From: Macquaria australasica
Lineage: Eukaryota > Chordata > Actinopteri > Centrarchiformes > Percichthyidae
Direction: 5' to 3'
NCBI GenBank assembly: GCA_005408345.1
Contig: SEMN01000012.1
Span: forward strand, 2,058,501-2,122,500
DNA: 64,000 nt
Every line of letters begins with the position of its first letter. The stretch's first letter is position 1. Below the pieces are notes generated by a model, which was not told the DNA's origin, ran no database searches, and worked only from the letters and a program-made list of their open reading frames with translations. The translations under genes and the position numbers were made by a program. Positions 10,275 to 21,500 of this stretch are shown here, piece after piece.

Positions 10275-13267
10275 GTGTATTGTTGAGGATGCTCAGCACG
10301 TTGCTCATAACTCTGTTGTGCATACAGGTGTATGTGGAGTTGTAGTAAAGATGCATTCAGTGTTTCCTCCGAAAAGTTGATCCTCAAAACGTTTCTGAAT
10401 GAGGTACTTTGGTTTTCTACTGAAATGCCTCATTCAAAAATATTGCTGTTTAATACTATGGATTTACTACTATTAAGAAAAATAAGATGTTTTTTAAAGT
10501 TTAGAACCCACTGCAAGTAAAATTAAAGTATGTTTTACTCTGATATGTACACACACTACATGTGTAGGCCTAAACTTCCTTTTACAGCATAATCATGTCA
10601 TGCCAGTCACTGCATCAGTCAGTGACACAATCAGTTAATTGGACACAGCTGGTGCTGGAGCAACACTTAACGAGCCGAAACTCACTGCAAAAAATGTAAC
10701 TATTGTAACAAGTTCTGTGTCTTAATTTTACAGATATTTATGCAGTTCAAATGCTATTGCAAGCTGGCACTACTTTGGTATTTAAATAAGAATAAGCCAA
10801 AACTTTATTGTACTCTTAAACAAAATAATTTAACCCACAAAATCTAAAATTATGATCTGCTTTTAGAGCAAATTTGGAGTTGCATAGCAAATATGCAGCT
10901 TTGTAATTATGTTACAAAGTGAGAGTGTCATCACTTTCATGGGATATTGTGTGAACCATCCCGAGATCACCAAGGTGTCAAGGTGTTTCTGCCTTTTCCG
11001 ACAAGAAACAGGCAAGAGAGCAGCGACGAGCATGTGACAGAAGGTGAGAGCCCGGATCGAACCCGTGGCGTCCTGGGCACATCATGGACGACAGCCCAGC
11101 CTGCCTCACTGCCACAACAAGCATCATTGTTTGTTTTTTCCTCCTCTGTATTCTGCCTGCGCGCGTTACTCGTGTTACTGTCAGCTGCGGCTTTTACACC
11201 GATAACTGAATATCGTGTAAACAAGCATTTCAATTACTCCTCTCTCTGCTGCAACAGGTGCCTGAACCGCTCCGGCTCGGCTTCCCCCGCGCCCACAAAT
11301 GAGACGAGAGGAATTTGTTGGTGCCTGATCCAAGGGCCACATCTGCCAAGACTGACACGGCGCAATGCAAGACACACGGAGGGGGGAGAAGGAGATGTGT
11401 GTGCATCTATGCAGGGAAAGTGCATCTAAGCCATTACCAGATTGGGTGGCTGGCTGTTTCTATGTGCATTTGTGTGTGTAGTCTATATACCCTCATCCAC
11501 AGCATCCTTGTGTGTGTGCCATGGCTGTGAATGTGTCTCACTATGCGTCTGCAAAAAAAATAAAATAAAAAAAGGGTGAAACTAGCCAGGACTCTCTCAT
11601 ATGCCGCAGGCCCTGACACACTGCACTACTGTGCTGTGACTACCCCCCCCCCTTTCTCTCCCCTCCAACACCCCCCGTGTCCGTTTGGCAGGGAGATATG
11701 TCGAGGATGAGAGGGAAAAGCGCCTCCCCTGGGTGCTGCGCTTTAGCTAACCCAGATTTTATGCAGTGTGACACAGAGGAAGACACCGGCTCCATGTGCT
11801 CCCTTCAGAGCTGAGCCGTCTGAGCCGAGGCAGCCCGGAGAGGAGATGATGCTTAAATAACATTCATGCAGCGGAGAAAAAGTTAGCTTTACACATCCCA
11901 ACAAAGTGTGACATATTCTTTTTGTGTGCATGAGCCAGTTAATTGGTTCCAATTATGGGTCTTGTGCCCTTTGAGACTTGAAGCTTCTGAAGGAGTTTCA
12001 TCAGTGTTTGAGTTTGCTTAAGAAGCTTTTATTTTGGCTCTAGCCAGGCCTCAACCCCCATCTGTGTCATCCATATACAGCACAGAGTTTAAAGTGCAAA
12101 GAGGTGGTCGAGCCCCAGAGAGACAGTGGCCATCGACAGCACATGGGAGACGTTTGCCTTGAAGCCGTCTGCCAGAAAGCCTTGAGGTTCTGCCTCAAGA
12201 CTACTGTTGTCTTAAAGTCATTTTACTCGCACATTAAGAGCTAAAATAGTGAGAGGCCGCTTTAATGCAGTGGTTCTGCGTCCCAAGATAAATCTGAGGG
12301 GTTGTGAGATGATTAACAGGACAGGAAAACAGAAAAAACATACTTCTGTTACACAATATTCTGTTCATTTTTTCAGGCTTTTTTGTAGATTCCGTAATAA
12401 TTTTACCTATTTAGGCCTAATCTTATAAAGCAAAGGGAAAAAAATACTTTGGTTAATCTGGTCACTAGAAGCAGACATATACCTATGACAAGGGGTCTTT
12501 AATGATAAACAAAAAGCCAACTTGCGTACTTTTGCATGTTTTATGCTTAGTGGGAGTCAACAAAACAAAAACAAAAAAAGGATGCAATCAAGCTACTCAC
12601 CTCCAGCTTTAACACTGTGATGTCAATGTGTTAATTCATATGTAAAGCAGTTCCACCTCGTACCATTAATCCCTCCTCAGAGCCTGAGGAAACCAGATGT
12701 TAAAAACACTTAAAATAAAATGCAATCGCTAGTTCATTTTATATCATCTTTACCTTCTGCAAATAAGTCGTTATCTGTCTGTAAAACCAGTAAGAGATCC
12801 ATAACAGGTGGCGTTACAGTTGTAGACAAATGCCTTAAGAATTGCTTAAGCATTTATTAATTGTTGCTGCATATGAATGCTCAATTTAAAATGCCATGAT
12901 TAAAAAATGAGTAAATACATGAGAGCAGCACTTTCGTCATGCCCAAACGTTTACCACGTGCCTCCTCTCTGTGACTGGCCTGAAGCCACAGATTTCTTCT
13001 TTCACTGTCCTCCGCTCTCTGGGGAAGTAAAGAAAATTGTAAACTGTGTTTTTTTGTTTTTGTTTGACGTGCAAAATGCGACGCAGCAGCTTTTATGGTG
13101 CCACTAGTTGTTGTTTTTTCAGTCTCGCCGGCACTTTCACAGCGCTTGTTTTCACAAAAACAAAAGGGGGCGTGCTCGTTCCGGCGACAGGCAAGTGACC
13201 TGCCCTTATAGCGCATGCGTGTGGGTGGAGCCTGGAAAATGAAGCCACACCTCCTTGCTGTGCAGAA

Positions 13268-13273
13268 GTCTCT

Positions 13274-13324
<51 letters not shown>

Positions 13325-13341
13325 GAGCCCACCCAGGGACG
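13268..13341 (+). tRNA. tRNA-Asn (anticodon GTT), copy 1
   Basis: A 74-nt cloverleaf can be drawn. The acceptor pairs GTCTCTG with CAGGGAC and a G discriminator follows. The D arm holds the A box (TGGCGCAATCGG), the anticodon loop is CTGTTAA with GTT for asparagine, and the T arm holds the B box GGTTCGAGCCC. There is no intron and CCA is not encoded, as expected in eukaryotes. It has the same sequence as the copy 867 bp downstream. Confidence 0.95.
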
Positions 13342-13796
13342 CAGCTTTTACTGTGCTAAAGTAACCAGGTGATAACATGTAAATCAGGGGCATAAAACAA
13401 GAATACCGTGTTGCGTTTTAGCTATTAGGGGCCCAAATCCTACGGTCAGTGAGGCAAACCATTATGTTATGTCGTTATATAGAAGGAAAATAAAAAAACA
13501 GGGGTTGATGAGTGTCCTTTCAGTCTGCCTCCTTCAAAGTAGACAAACAACCCCACCTACTGGCCGGAGTTGTCATATCCAGCCACTACCTTGACTGCCT
13601 GAATCTCCAGGTTATGTATTTCACTTTTTCTGCCGTCAAGACACTTTATTTTGCTGTGTTGGTAGTCTGTCCAATGTGACATTAACATGCTTAACGGGGG
13701 TTTAGCAAGTTTACAAGCACCCTGCAACTAAATGGTGGGCTATAAAGTAGACAGTAATAATTCCATCCTCACCCCTGTCGCATACAGTGGACCTAC

Positions 13797-13801
<5 letters not shown>

Positions 13802-13827
<26 letters not shown>
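13802..13827. repeat. (CA)n microsatellite
   Basis: Thirteen CA units lie near the start of the second tRNA cassette unit. The first unit has no matching CA run. Confidence 0.95.
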
Positions 13828-14134
13828 GCCATTTCTACAAAGAAAACGCAAATGTTTACCACGTTCATCCTCTGTTTCTTCTTTTACCGTCCTTCGCTCT
13901 TTGGGAAAGTAAAATCGTTCTTTTTTTATTATTATTGTTTGTAGTGCAAAATGCGACACAGCAGCTTTCACGTGTGAAGCCACTAGTTTGTTTGTTTTGT
14001 TTTTTTTACATCTGTCGCCAGCACTTTCCTTACTACGCATGTTCACACCCTAAAGGGGGCGTGGCCGTTCGGCACAGCAACGACCAGGTAGGCGTGGCTT
14101 GAAGAGTGAAGCCACACCTCCTTACCACGCAGCA

Positions 14135-14140
14135 GTCTCT

Positions 14141-14191
<51 letters not shown>

Positions 14192-14208
14192 GAGCCCACC
14201 CAGGGACG
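14135..14208 (+). tRNA. tRNA-Asn (anticodon GTT), copy 2
   Basis: This copy is identical over all 74 nt to the tRNA at 13268-13341, with the same A box, B box and GTT anticodon. It sits at the end of the second unit of the duplicated cassette, about 690 bp before the naa38 start codon. Perfect conservation of the tRNA against drifted flanks suggests selection or recent gene conversion on the tRNA itself. Confidence 0.95.
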
Positions 14209-14892
14209 AAGGTTTTTGGGCTAAAGTAAATGAGAAATCACGGACGAGGGTGAAAGGAACCAGGAGATCTGCATCTACCTGTGTTTCCGTGATCTTGTTT
14301 TAACTTTTCTCATCTTTTCTTTTCTTGCACACAAATCATTCTTGTGTGTAAATGCCCAACAATTTAATTCCTGCATTAAAGTGGCAGTAGGAGAAACAAA
14401 AGAACTATACTTGATTTACTTTTTTTTTTTTTTATCAAGAAACAGAGACAAGGATTTAACATCATCTTGCTGCTGCACATATAACAACGTAGTCAGTCAG
14501 GGAAGTCAGTAAAGGAATAGGTCTTTGACCTTTGTGGTCTTTTCCATTGCATTGTTTTATGTAACAGCTGTTCTGTGTACTCGTTGCGTAAAGTGAAACT
14601 TCATTAAAATAATAAACTTGATATTACAAACAGTTTTCTTTTCAGAAGGCTGTGACAAACCCGACTGAAATGACGCCAAACAGCGTCCCTTTCCGTCCTC
14701 TGGTGCCTTCTTTCAACTGTAATGTGCCACCGACGTGAGGTTTGGCTTAATTTGACATGAACGTTATATTTGACTTTATAAGCGTCTTGACGGCGTCGGT
14801 CCCTTTAAAGCAGAAACCGGACACTGAGTTTCCGGTTCAGCTGGTGCGTCAGAAAAATCGCTCCGTAGAAGCGAATGTAGGAGAAGAAGATT
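14209..14892. promoter_or_regulatory. naa38 upstream region
   Basis: About 680 bp between tRNA-Asn copy 2 and the naa38 ATG. It begins AT-rich and becomes promoter-like near 14690-14880, where two ETS-like cores occur close together (AACCGGA near 14815 and TTTCCGGTT near 14829). No TATA box was seen, as is usual for housekeeping genes. Confidence 0.45.
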
Positions 14893-16192
14893 ATGGCAAC
14901 AACGATTGAGGAAAACGGTCCTTCGACTCATGTGTGTATTTCTCTTTGTGTTTTATTTGTTTTCCAGTATATTACATAATTGCCCACGCTGTTTTCTTGA
15001 AACATATCCTACCACCAAGGCTTCAGTTCTAGCTCAGCTTTAGCCGGTGGCTAACCAGTTAGCCAGCTAACACACCTGTCACCTGTTAAAACTATGTAAC
15101 GCCAGTCTTTATTTACCAGATAATGTTTGCAGACTTAACTTTTAAATGTCTACATACACTGGCATAATCATCGTGCAGTGTCCTGAGTGCACACAGGTCT
15201 AACTGAAACGCTGGGCAGACAGCAAACCCATGTGCAAGGAAACTATAAATATATCTTTAACAGTGTCTTTGCACATGTGTAAGTTATTGGGGTTGCAGGT
15301 AAAAAGATTTTTCTTTAATGTGGAGTAACGTCGAAGGCAATGTCTGTAATGCAACGTGATGAAAGTGTGGAAATCAAACGCATATTTGTTTATTAGTTAA
15401 TTAGTGATTGATTCACCATTAAATTCAGCGTTGCTTTGGTCTGTCGACGCCCAGGAGCAGCCTGAAGGGTCCTCATCGTCCCAGGCCAGGCAGAAACTAG
15501 AGGGGCTCCTGAACAAGAACATGAGGATCCGCATGACAGACGGGCGGACTCTGGTGGGGCTCTTCCTCTGCACAGACCGAGACTGCAACGTCATCCTCGG
15601 ATCAGCTCAGGAGTTCCTCAAATCCACAGGTGGGTGTTAAGAGTAGAGAGGGCTGCCATAACAGGTGCCATCAACAACTCTGACTGTTCTGTGATACTTA
15701 CCGATGTTAAATGGCATTTCTACACACTTTGTGTCACGTGGAACAGTTTTCTCGCAAGATTAAACCCTAAAGTCAAAAGTAAAATCAAGATTAAACCCTA
15801 AAGTCAAAAGTAAAATCAAGATTAAACCCTAAAGTCAAAAGTTAAGAACTTTTAATACAGTGGTATTTCCCACGATGGTCTCTTTTTGGAAAAAAAAAAG
15901 AAGAGAGATCTGAAAGTGTGAAGATGGATTCACACCAAGCAACACGTTTTGACAATGAACCATATGCATTTTAAAATTCAGTGTGAACTCAAGGTTTTCT
16001 GTCTTGTTTGACCAACATAAACCTCAGTCTTACCTACAGAATCAAATGTCTATGTGATTGTCTTCAGACACATTCTCCCAGGGCGAACCCAGAGTCCTGG
16101 GCCTGGCCATGATCCCCGGCCACCACGTGGTATCCATCGAGGTTGAGGCAGACAGTCTGGAAGACACACAAGGATTTGGACCCAACCATTGA
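14893..16192 (+). CDS. naa38: N-alpha-acetyltransferase 38, NatC auxiliary subunit (LSM domain)
   Basis: NAA38 (LSMD1) is the small LSM-fold subunit of the cytosolic NatC complex, which acetylates protein N-termini together with NAA30 and NAA35. Three coding exons: 14893-14931, 15455-15629 and 16068-16192, giving 112 residues; all phases fit. The LSM core is clear: RIRMTDGRTLVG, the FLCTDRDCNVILGSAQEF segment typical of LSMD1, then PRVLGLAMIPGHHVVSIEV. The short first exon (MATTIEENGPSTH) uses a GTGTGT donor and is less certain. The start lies in good context (AGATTATGG). Human CHD3 and NAA38 are also neighbours, which supports both calls. The 3' UTR probably ends near the AATAAA at 16718-16723. 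Confidence 0.95.
15756..15843. repeat. 31-bp tandem repeat, ~2.8 copies
   Basis: A 31-bp unit containing TTAAACCCTAAAGTCAAAAG is repeated almost perfectly three times in naa38 intron 2. The spacing between successive TTAAACCCTAA starts is 31 bp each time. It is non-coding. Confidence 0.95.
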
Positions 16193-16717
16193 TGAAACCC
16201 TGCCCGTCGCTCAGTGTGACTGTCTCTCGGTGAACCAGCTGTGCGGCTGCGACGGAGCTCGAAGGAGAATGGACATCTTTCGTTTGGAGGATTTTATCAG
16301 TCAGTCTTTACAGGCACAGATACAGAACTCCTGCGTCAATATTCTGGATTTAGCCATTCCCTCTATGCTTGAAGATGTGGCCGTTTGCGGTGACAGCTGT
16401 ACAAATTCAGCATGTGTAAATTCCCTGAGTGTATGAGAAGGTGTGGGCAAACAGCAGCTACCTGGATGTGTGACGTGTTCTGTGAACAGCAGATGTCTTT
16501 GTTCCATGTTTTAAAATATATGGCTGTGTTTGAGACTGTTTAATCGTCATTGACTAAAATGGATAGAAAGTTGAGAGAAATTATCACATTTTGGCTCATT
16601 TGTAAGTCTTGTGTATATAATAATGTGTCAGGTGCTACAAGTTAGAGGGGAATTCCACCGCTTTTAGGGCAGAGTTGCATTGTGGGTAATGCACTAGGTT
16701 TTGACAAGAATGCACGG

Positions 16718-16723
16718 AATAAA
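16718..16723 (+). other. Polyadenylation signal, probable end of naa38
   Basis: Canonical AATAAA about 525 bp after the naa38 stop codon. No closer canonical signal was noticed. Confidence 0.5.
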
Positions 16724-18571
16724 AAGACATCTTCAGTTCTGCTGCATCGATTTTTATCCTTTTTTAAAAACTGACCGTAGTGAGTCTTAAAAATGTTATA
16801 GAAGTGCAATGATAATCGGTGGAGTACTCTTTAAGGTTAGTGAAAGGAGGGAAGTTAGGAAGAATGGCCTTGAATTGTTCGACTCTGGGTCAAATACCCA
16901 AACATCTATCCTGCTTTAGCGTCTCAAACCAACCACTAACAAGCTTGTAGCTGCAGGGGGAGCTGTTCTCTAGCTGTCTCATTGTATCATTTGTTAGTCT
17001 GAAGAAGTTAGTCTCAAGAAATCAGGACAAAATTAGATTGTTTCAATATTTTAATATGCTTCAGCATGTCAACAGATTCAGTTTGGCAACAGTAAAATTG
17101 AAGCCACTAACAGCAGAAACCCCAGAAACAAAACCGTCCCACTCAGTCGATTTAAATACAAAGAGCCTTTCACATTTGGTTCACACAGTCGAGCAGTAGA
17201 TGGGATTCAAAGACGTTAGTGTATTTTTAAACTAATTAATAATAACTTAGATTATACTGAGTCTAATCTTCAAAAGAAAGTCATCTTAGTTTATGGTTAA
17301 ACTGTTGTGCGTCTTTCCTGGCTGTAAAACTGAGGCCTCATTTACAAAGTAGATTTACTTTGATTTAGCTTTCAAATTATGCCTAAGTGCATCCTGTTAG
17401 ACCAATATTATCCAAATATTTTCTTTATGAATGACATCACATGTCACAGGAGTTCCCTAGCCCTGTACCATGTACCATGCCAGCTCCTGCTCAGTATAAC
17501 CTTTTTATTAAAGACCTTTTTCTAAATGAGGCTCTCAGATAGCCATTGAAGAAACACTTGGGTTGTAAAGAGTCTTTGAAAGGCTTTTAAAAAGCCTGCA
17601 GTAACATTTCAGGAGTGGAGAAGATGTGGAGTGGTCAAACAAAGGGGGAAAGTGCAAGTTTTCAAAGACATGCTTTAAAATGAGTGAAAAGGGAAAGAGT
17701 GAAGAACTACAACTCTTGATTTAGTCATCAATTTCTTTGCTTTTGCCCAGAATATTGAACTTTTTTTCAGTTGACCAACACTGAAGATACTATTTCCACT
17801 CAAATACAGAATTCACACATTATTCTGATTAGATAGCTGTAAAAAACAAAGAGGAAATTTAAAACAATCAAAAACAATCACAGAGTGGCACTGATTTAAG
17901 ATCCATAGGATTTCAAAACTTTAAACACCCACAAGTTTCCTTTAATAGTGCTGAAGTCTCACCTACTTACCATTAATGTAGAAGCTCAACAAAATGCCTC
18001 CTGATGCCATCATGTATAAAAATCTTGGTTCTCTAGTACAGAGAAGGTTTGACATGGTCAAAAATATAGACTGAGATCAGTAAACATGTAATTCTTTTTA
18101 AAGAATACTGCGAGCAGAAACCAACACACCGACAGTCCTCCTACGTAACGTCCAAGCAGGAGCTACTGCATTAAAACAAAGAGTCCCTTGGTAAAGGTTA
18201 AAGAATGGCACAAAGAAAGAAATGAGTAGCAAGAGCAGACACCCCAAATGTCCCACATCGACTGCTTTCAACCACCACCTTTCCATTCCTAAGGATCTGA
18301 AGTGTTGACGCATGACAAGGTCATTCAAGAGTAGCCACAGTTAGGTCCTTAGTCCTTGTGGTAAGATTTTCTCACTGTACAGCTCAAGCCTCCGCTGTGC
18401 ACGCAGAGCGTTAAAAATCAAAAAGGTTCAAGTAACTGACAAAACTGTCCAAGCTGAAGCACAAGTTCTGAGGAAGAATTCTCCATAAATCCGCCACTGA
18501 TCTTGCCCTAATGTCCCATCCATCCCAAAATGTCCCCACCCCACCCCCTCGTGTTCGTCAAGCCCTCCTCT
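16724..18571. other. Tail-to-tail gap between naa38 and dnajc3
   Basis: No gene was recognised. The right part (about 17500-18571) is likely the dnajc3 3' UTR, because a minus-strand AATAAA lies at 17504-17509. The rest is AT-rich and unassigned. Confidence 0.5.
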
Positions 18572-21500
18572 CTAGTTTTGGTGGAACTTGAAGTGGAAGC
18601 TGCCGCCAGACTGAAAGGGGTCAAAGTGGAAAGGCCAACCTTGTCCTCCACCTCCACCTTGCTGGTTTTCCGGGTCCAGGGGATCCTCACCTGCGTCAAA
18701 CTTCTGCCTCATTTCTGGCAAGACAATGGGAGGAAAGGAGGGACAAATTTAAGACAGTGGAAGCTAAACCATGGCTTAACATGATGCATATCTTGGACTC
18801 TGTAAAACAAACAGATCTGAGATAACCTGATAGCAATTTACTAGCATAATGACACGCTAAACTGTGCAAGAACATTTTCACAGTCATTTCCCAGCTGTAT
18901 ACACTTTTATCACACAGAGCCTGACAAAGATTGTTCATGACTGAAGAGCCACAGGTTTAATTCTGGCACTAGCAGCAGTGTCCATTAACATCTAGTATTT
19001 GGCCCTCAAGTGCTCAGATTTCTGGCTTTTATAACTTAGCTACAGGCTGCCATAAACCGTGCTAGAACTTTTTGGTAATTCTGCAAGTGTTTTCACTGAG
19101 AACAGAAAACAGACTCACTGAGGTTTCTTTAAAAAAAGACACTAAAACTGAACCTGCTCATTTGTTGAAAGTCCCTCTGAATAAAGTGTCCGCTAAATTG
19201 CTAAAATTACAATGCAATGGCCATCTCGGCCCCTGACCTGGGTCGGTGAGGACCTCTTTAGCTGACGCGATGTCAATAAACTTCTTTTCGGCTTCTTTCT
19301 TCTCAGTCTCGGACTGGAAGTTGTCCGGGTGCCACTGCTGTGCCAGCTTCCTGTACGCCTTGATGATCTCCTGCTTATTTGCATTCCTGAGGAAAACAAA
19401 GTTCGTGAGAGTTGAGCTGGAGTGATGTGCTCGATGGGTTTAGTGTTTGATGTCAGTCCAGAGGAAGTAAACACTGTTTGTCATAACACTGGTTGGGGCT
19501 GGTTACCTGCCGACGCCGAGGATCTTGTAGTAGTCCCTCTTACGAGAGATTTTCAGCAGTTTGTGTGCTCGTTCCAGCCCTTCTTTGATATCGATGCTTT
19601 CGCTGTCAAACTCTTTCGCCTCTTGGTAGTCCTCCACGGCTGAAGTGAAACACATTAAAAGATGTTAAAAAGAAATTACAAAATAATATGATTGTATCTG
19701 GACAATACTACATTTTGTTATAGAACAACTAAAATCAATCCAGGTTTGTTTTCATTTCATAAGACAATAAAACCCCAAATTACATAACTGCGCAAGTGGG
19801 AGTAGCAAGACAGCCTTGCCTTGATTTTATTTTGAAGGGTGAATAACCATAAAAGATTACAATCTATTGATTAATCATCTGAATCTGTGTTTTGCCCGAT
19901 GGTATTCAGTATTTATGATATCTTAAACCATGGAGAACTTGCTAAAATGGACACAATACATCTATTTTTATATGTGCATTCAAATACAAGATCCTTCTTT
20001 ATACAAGTGTGTGTAGTTTGAAACTCAAAGGCATGCATTATGACTGCTCTGCTTCCTGTTAAAGCATTTTTTATTTTTTTTTCAAACAGGTCTTATGACT
20101 GTGACAAATAACGAAAATGCAGGCCAGGTTACTGCAGTGAATTGTCACTGAGGAGGGTGAGTCCTATTACCTTTCTCGTACTCCTGGTTGAGGATGTAAG
20201 CCTCGGCCCGGTCTCGGAGGACGTTGGCGTTGCGGGGGTCTCTCTGGTGAGCCTCTGAACACACGTCTATCGCCTCCAGAGTCAGCTTTATCTAGAATTA
20301 GCGAGACAAAGGGATAGCGTGTTGGAAATCTAACTCCAGAGCTTTAGAAGTGCAGACAAAAGGGATCTCGTTCTCTCTCTCACCTTGACAAAGCAGAAGC
20401 AGATCCTCTCTTTGGCCAGGTTGGTGTAGTACAGGACATTCGGCTCCGTCTTCATCACTGATTCATACTTATCAATGGCTTCCTGATACCTGATGGTGTG
20501 TAAAGAGAACATTCAGTAAGGGTAATGAATGAGTGTTAGCTACTTTTTGTCATATTTCTGTCAACAAGATATTAAAAGAACAGGGATCACATGCAATGCA
20601 GGTTGTGAATTAGATTTGTGTAATAAGGTACAGTATATACAGGGTTCGTACAGCTTTTTAAGAGTAAAATTCAAGCCCTTTTCAAGCATTTTCAAGGTAC
20701 CTAAACCAAAAGTTTCCAGACTCTTGAAGCCTTTATCGTCACATCTAAACTGTTACTATAAATGCCAGGAGACAACAAACAAATATGACGACAGGAGTGT
20801 TTCATTTTGAATGCTAAAAGATTTTTGGTTTACATGAGAGATTGTGTAGATGATGAAACACAAGATTATGTTGAAAATCAAGCATTTTTCAAGGAGTATA
20901 TTCGAATTCAAGCATATTCCCAACCTTGAAAACATTAGCATTTTCCAATCTTTCAAGACTTTATACGAACCACCAGATTCCCCTTTTGAGGCTACACATG
21001 CATCTGCTAACTATTATCTTAAGAATTCCAAGTGGCTGACATTTTCTATTTCAAACAGACGCATATTTTAAAGCGCACATCTTGTAAATACGTGTTAGAT
21101 GGCCTAAGAGAATCATGATTTAGGGGGGAAAAGTGCACCAGTCCTACAGAAGCACTGACCTCTCCGTGTGAATCAGCTCTTCTGCCGAGTCCAGCTGCTT
21201 GCTGAGCTTTTTCACCTGCTTGTAGTGGCTGAAACACTCTTTGTCATCCTGGTCCAGCTTCAGACACTCTCGGATGTGACTGCACGGAAACAGACCAATA
21301 GATAAAGTGTAGAATTTAGAGTGAGAAGCACATTTTGACTGCAGCGAAACCAGCGTGGTGAAACAGGAGCTCTCAAGATGACAATCAGCTTCATTTGCAT
21401 GACTCTGCCGACCAGATCAACGTGGTTTGTTTATTCCAAGCTCACTTGAGTGACTCGTGGTGTTCTCCGAGGCTGTAGTGCAGCATGCTGAGCTTCAGGA

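Larger units (their letters stand above)
8476..13267. other. Intergenic region between chd3 and the tRNA cassette
   Basis: No protein gene was recognised in this 4.8 kb. Its proximal part (to about 9060) is promoter-like DNA of chd3. It contains an inverted-repeat element at 10051-10274 and a moderately GC-rich patch around 11000-11400. That patch holds a minus-strand match to the tRNA B box (11054-11064) and several unconvincing open frames. The rest is AT-rich, unassigned sequence. Confidence 0.55.
12930..14215. repeat. Tandem duplication (~870 bp period) carrying tRNA-Asn
   Basis: The segment before each tRNA is repeated with divergence. Shared landmarks in the same order are GTTTACCACGT, a CCGCTCT/TCGCTCT-TGGGGAAGTAAA block, GCAAAATGCGAC-CAGCAGCTTT, CCACTAGTT, the GCCGGCACTTTC-like block, AAAGGGGGCGTG and GAAGCCACACCTCCTT. 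The tRNA genes are 867 bp apart and identical, while the flanks have drifted. Confidence 0.85.

Noticed and set aside
12881..13393. 170-codon minus-strand open frame
   Set aside because: Part of it is the reverse complement of a tRNA-Asn gene and it has no protein similarity I know. The tRNA explains the conserved part.
14106..14303. Plus-strand open frame over the second tRNA
   Set aside because: It is a translation of the tRNA and its flank, not a gene.
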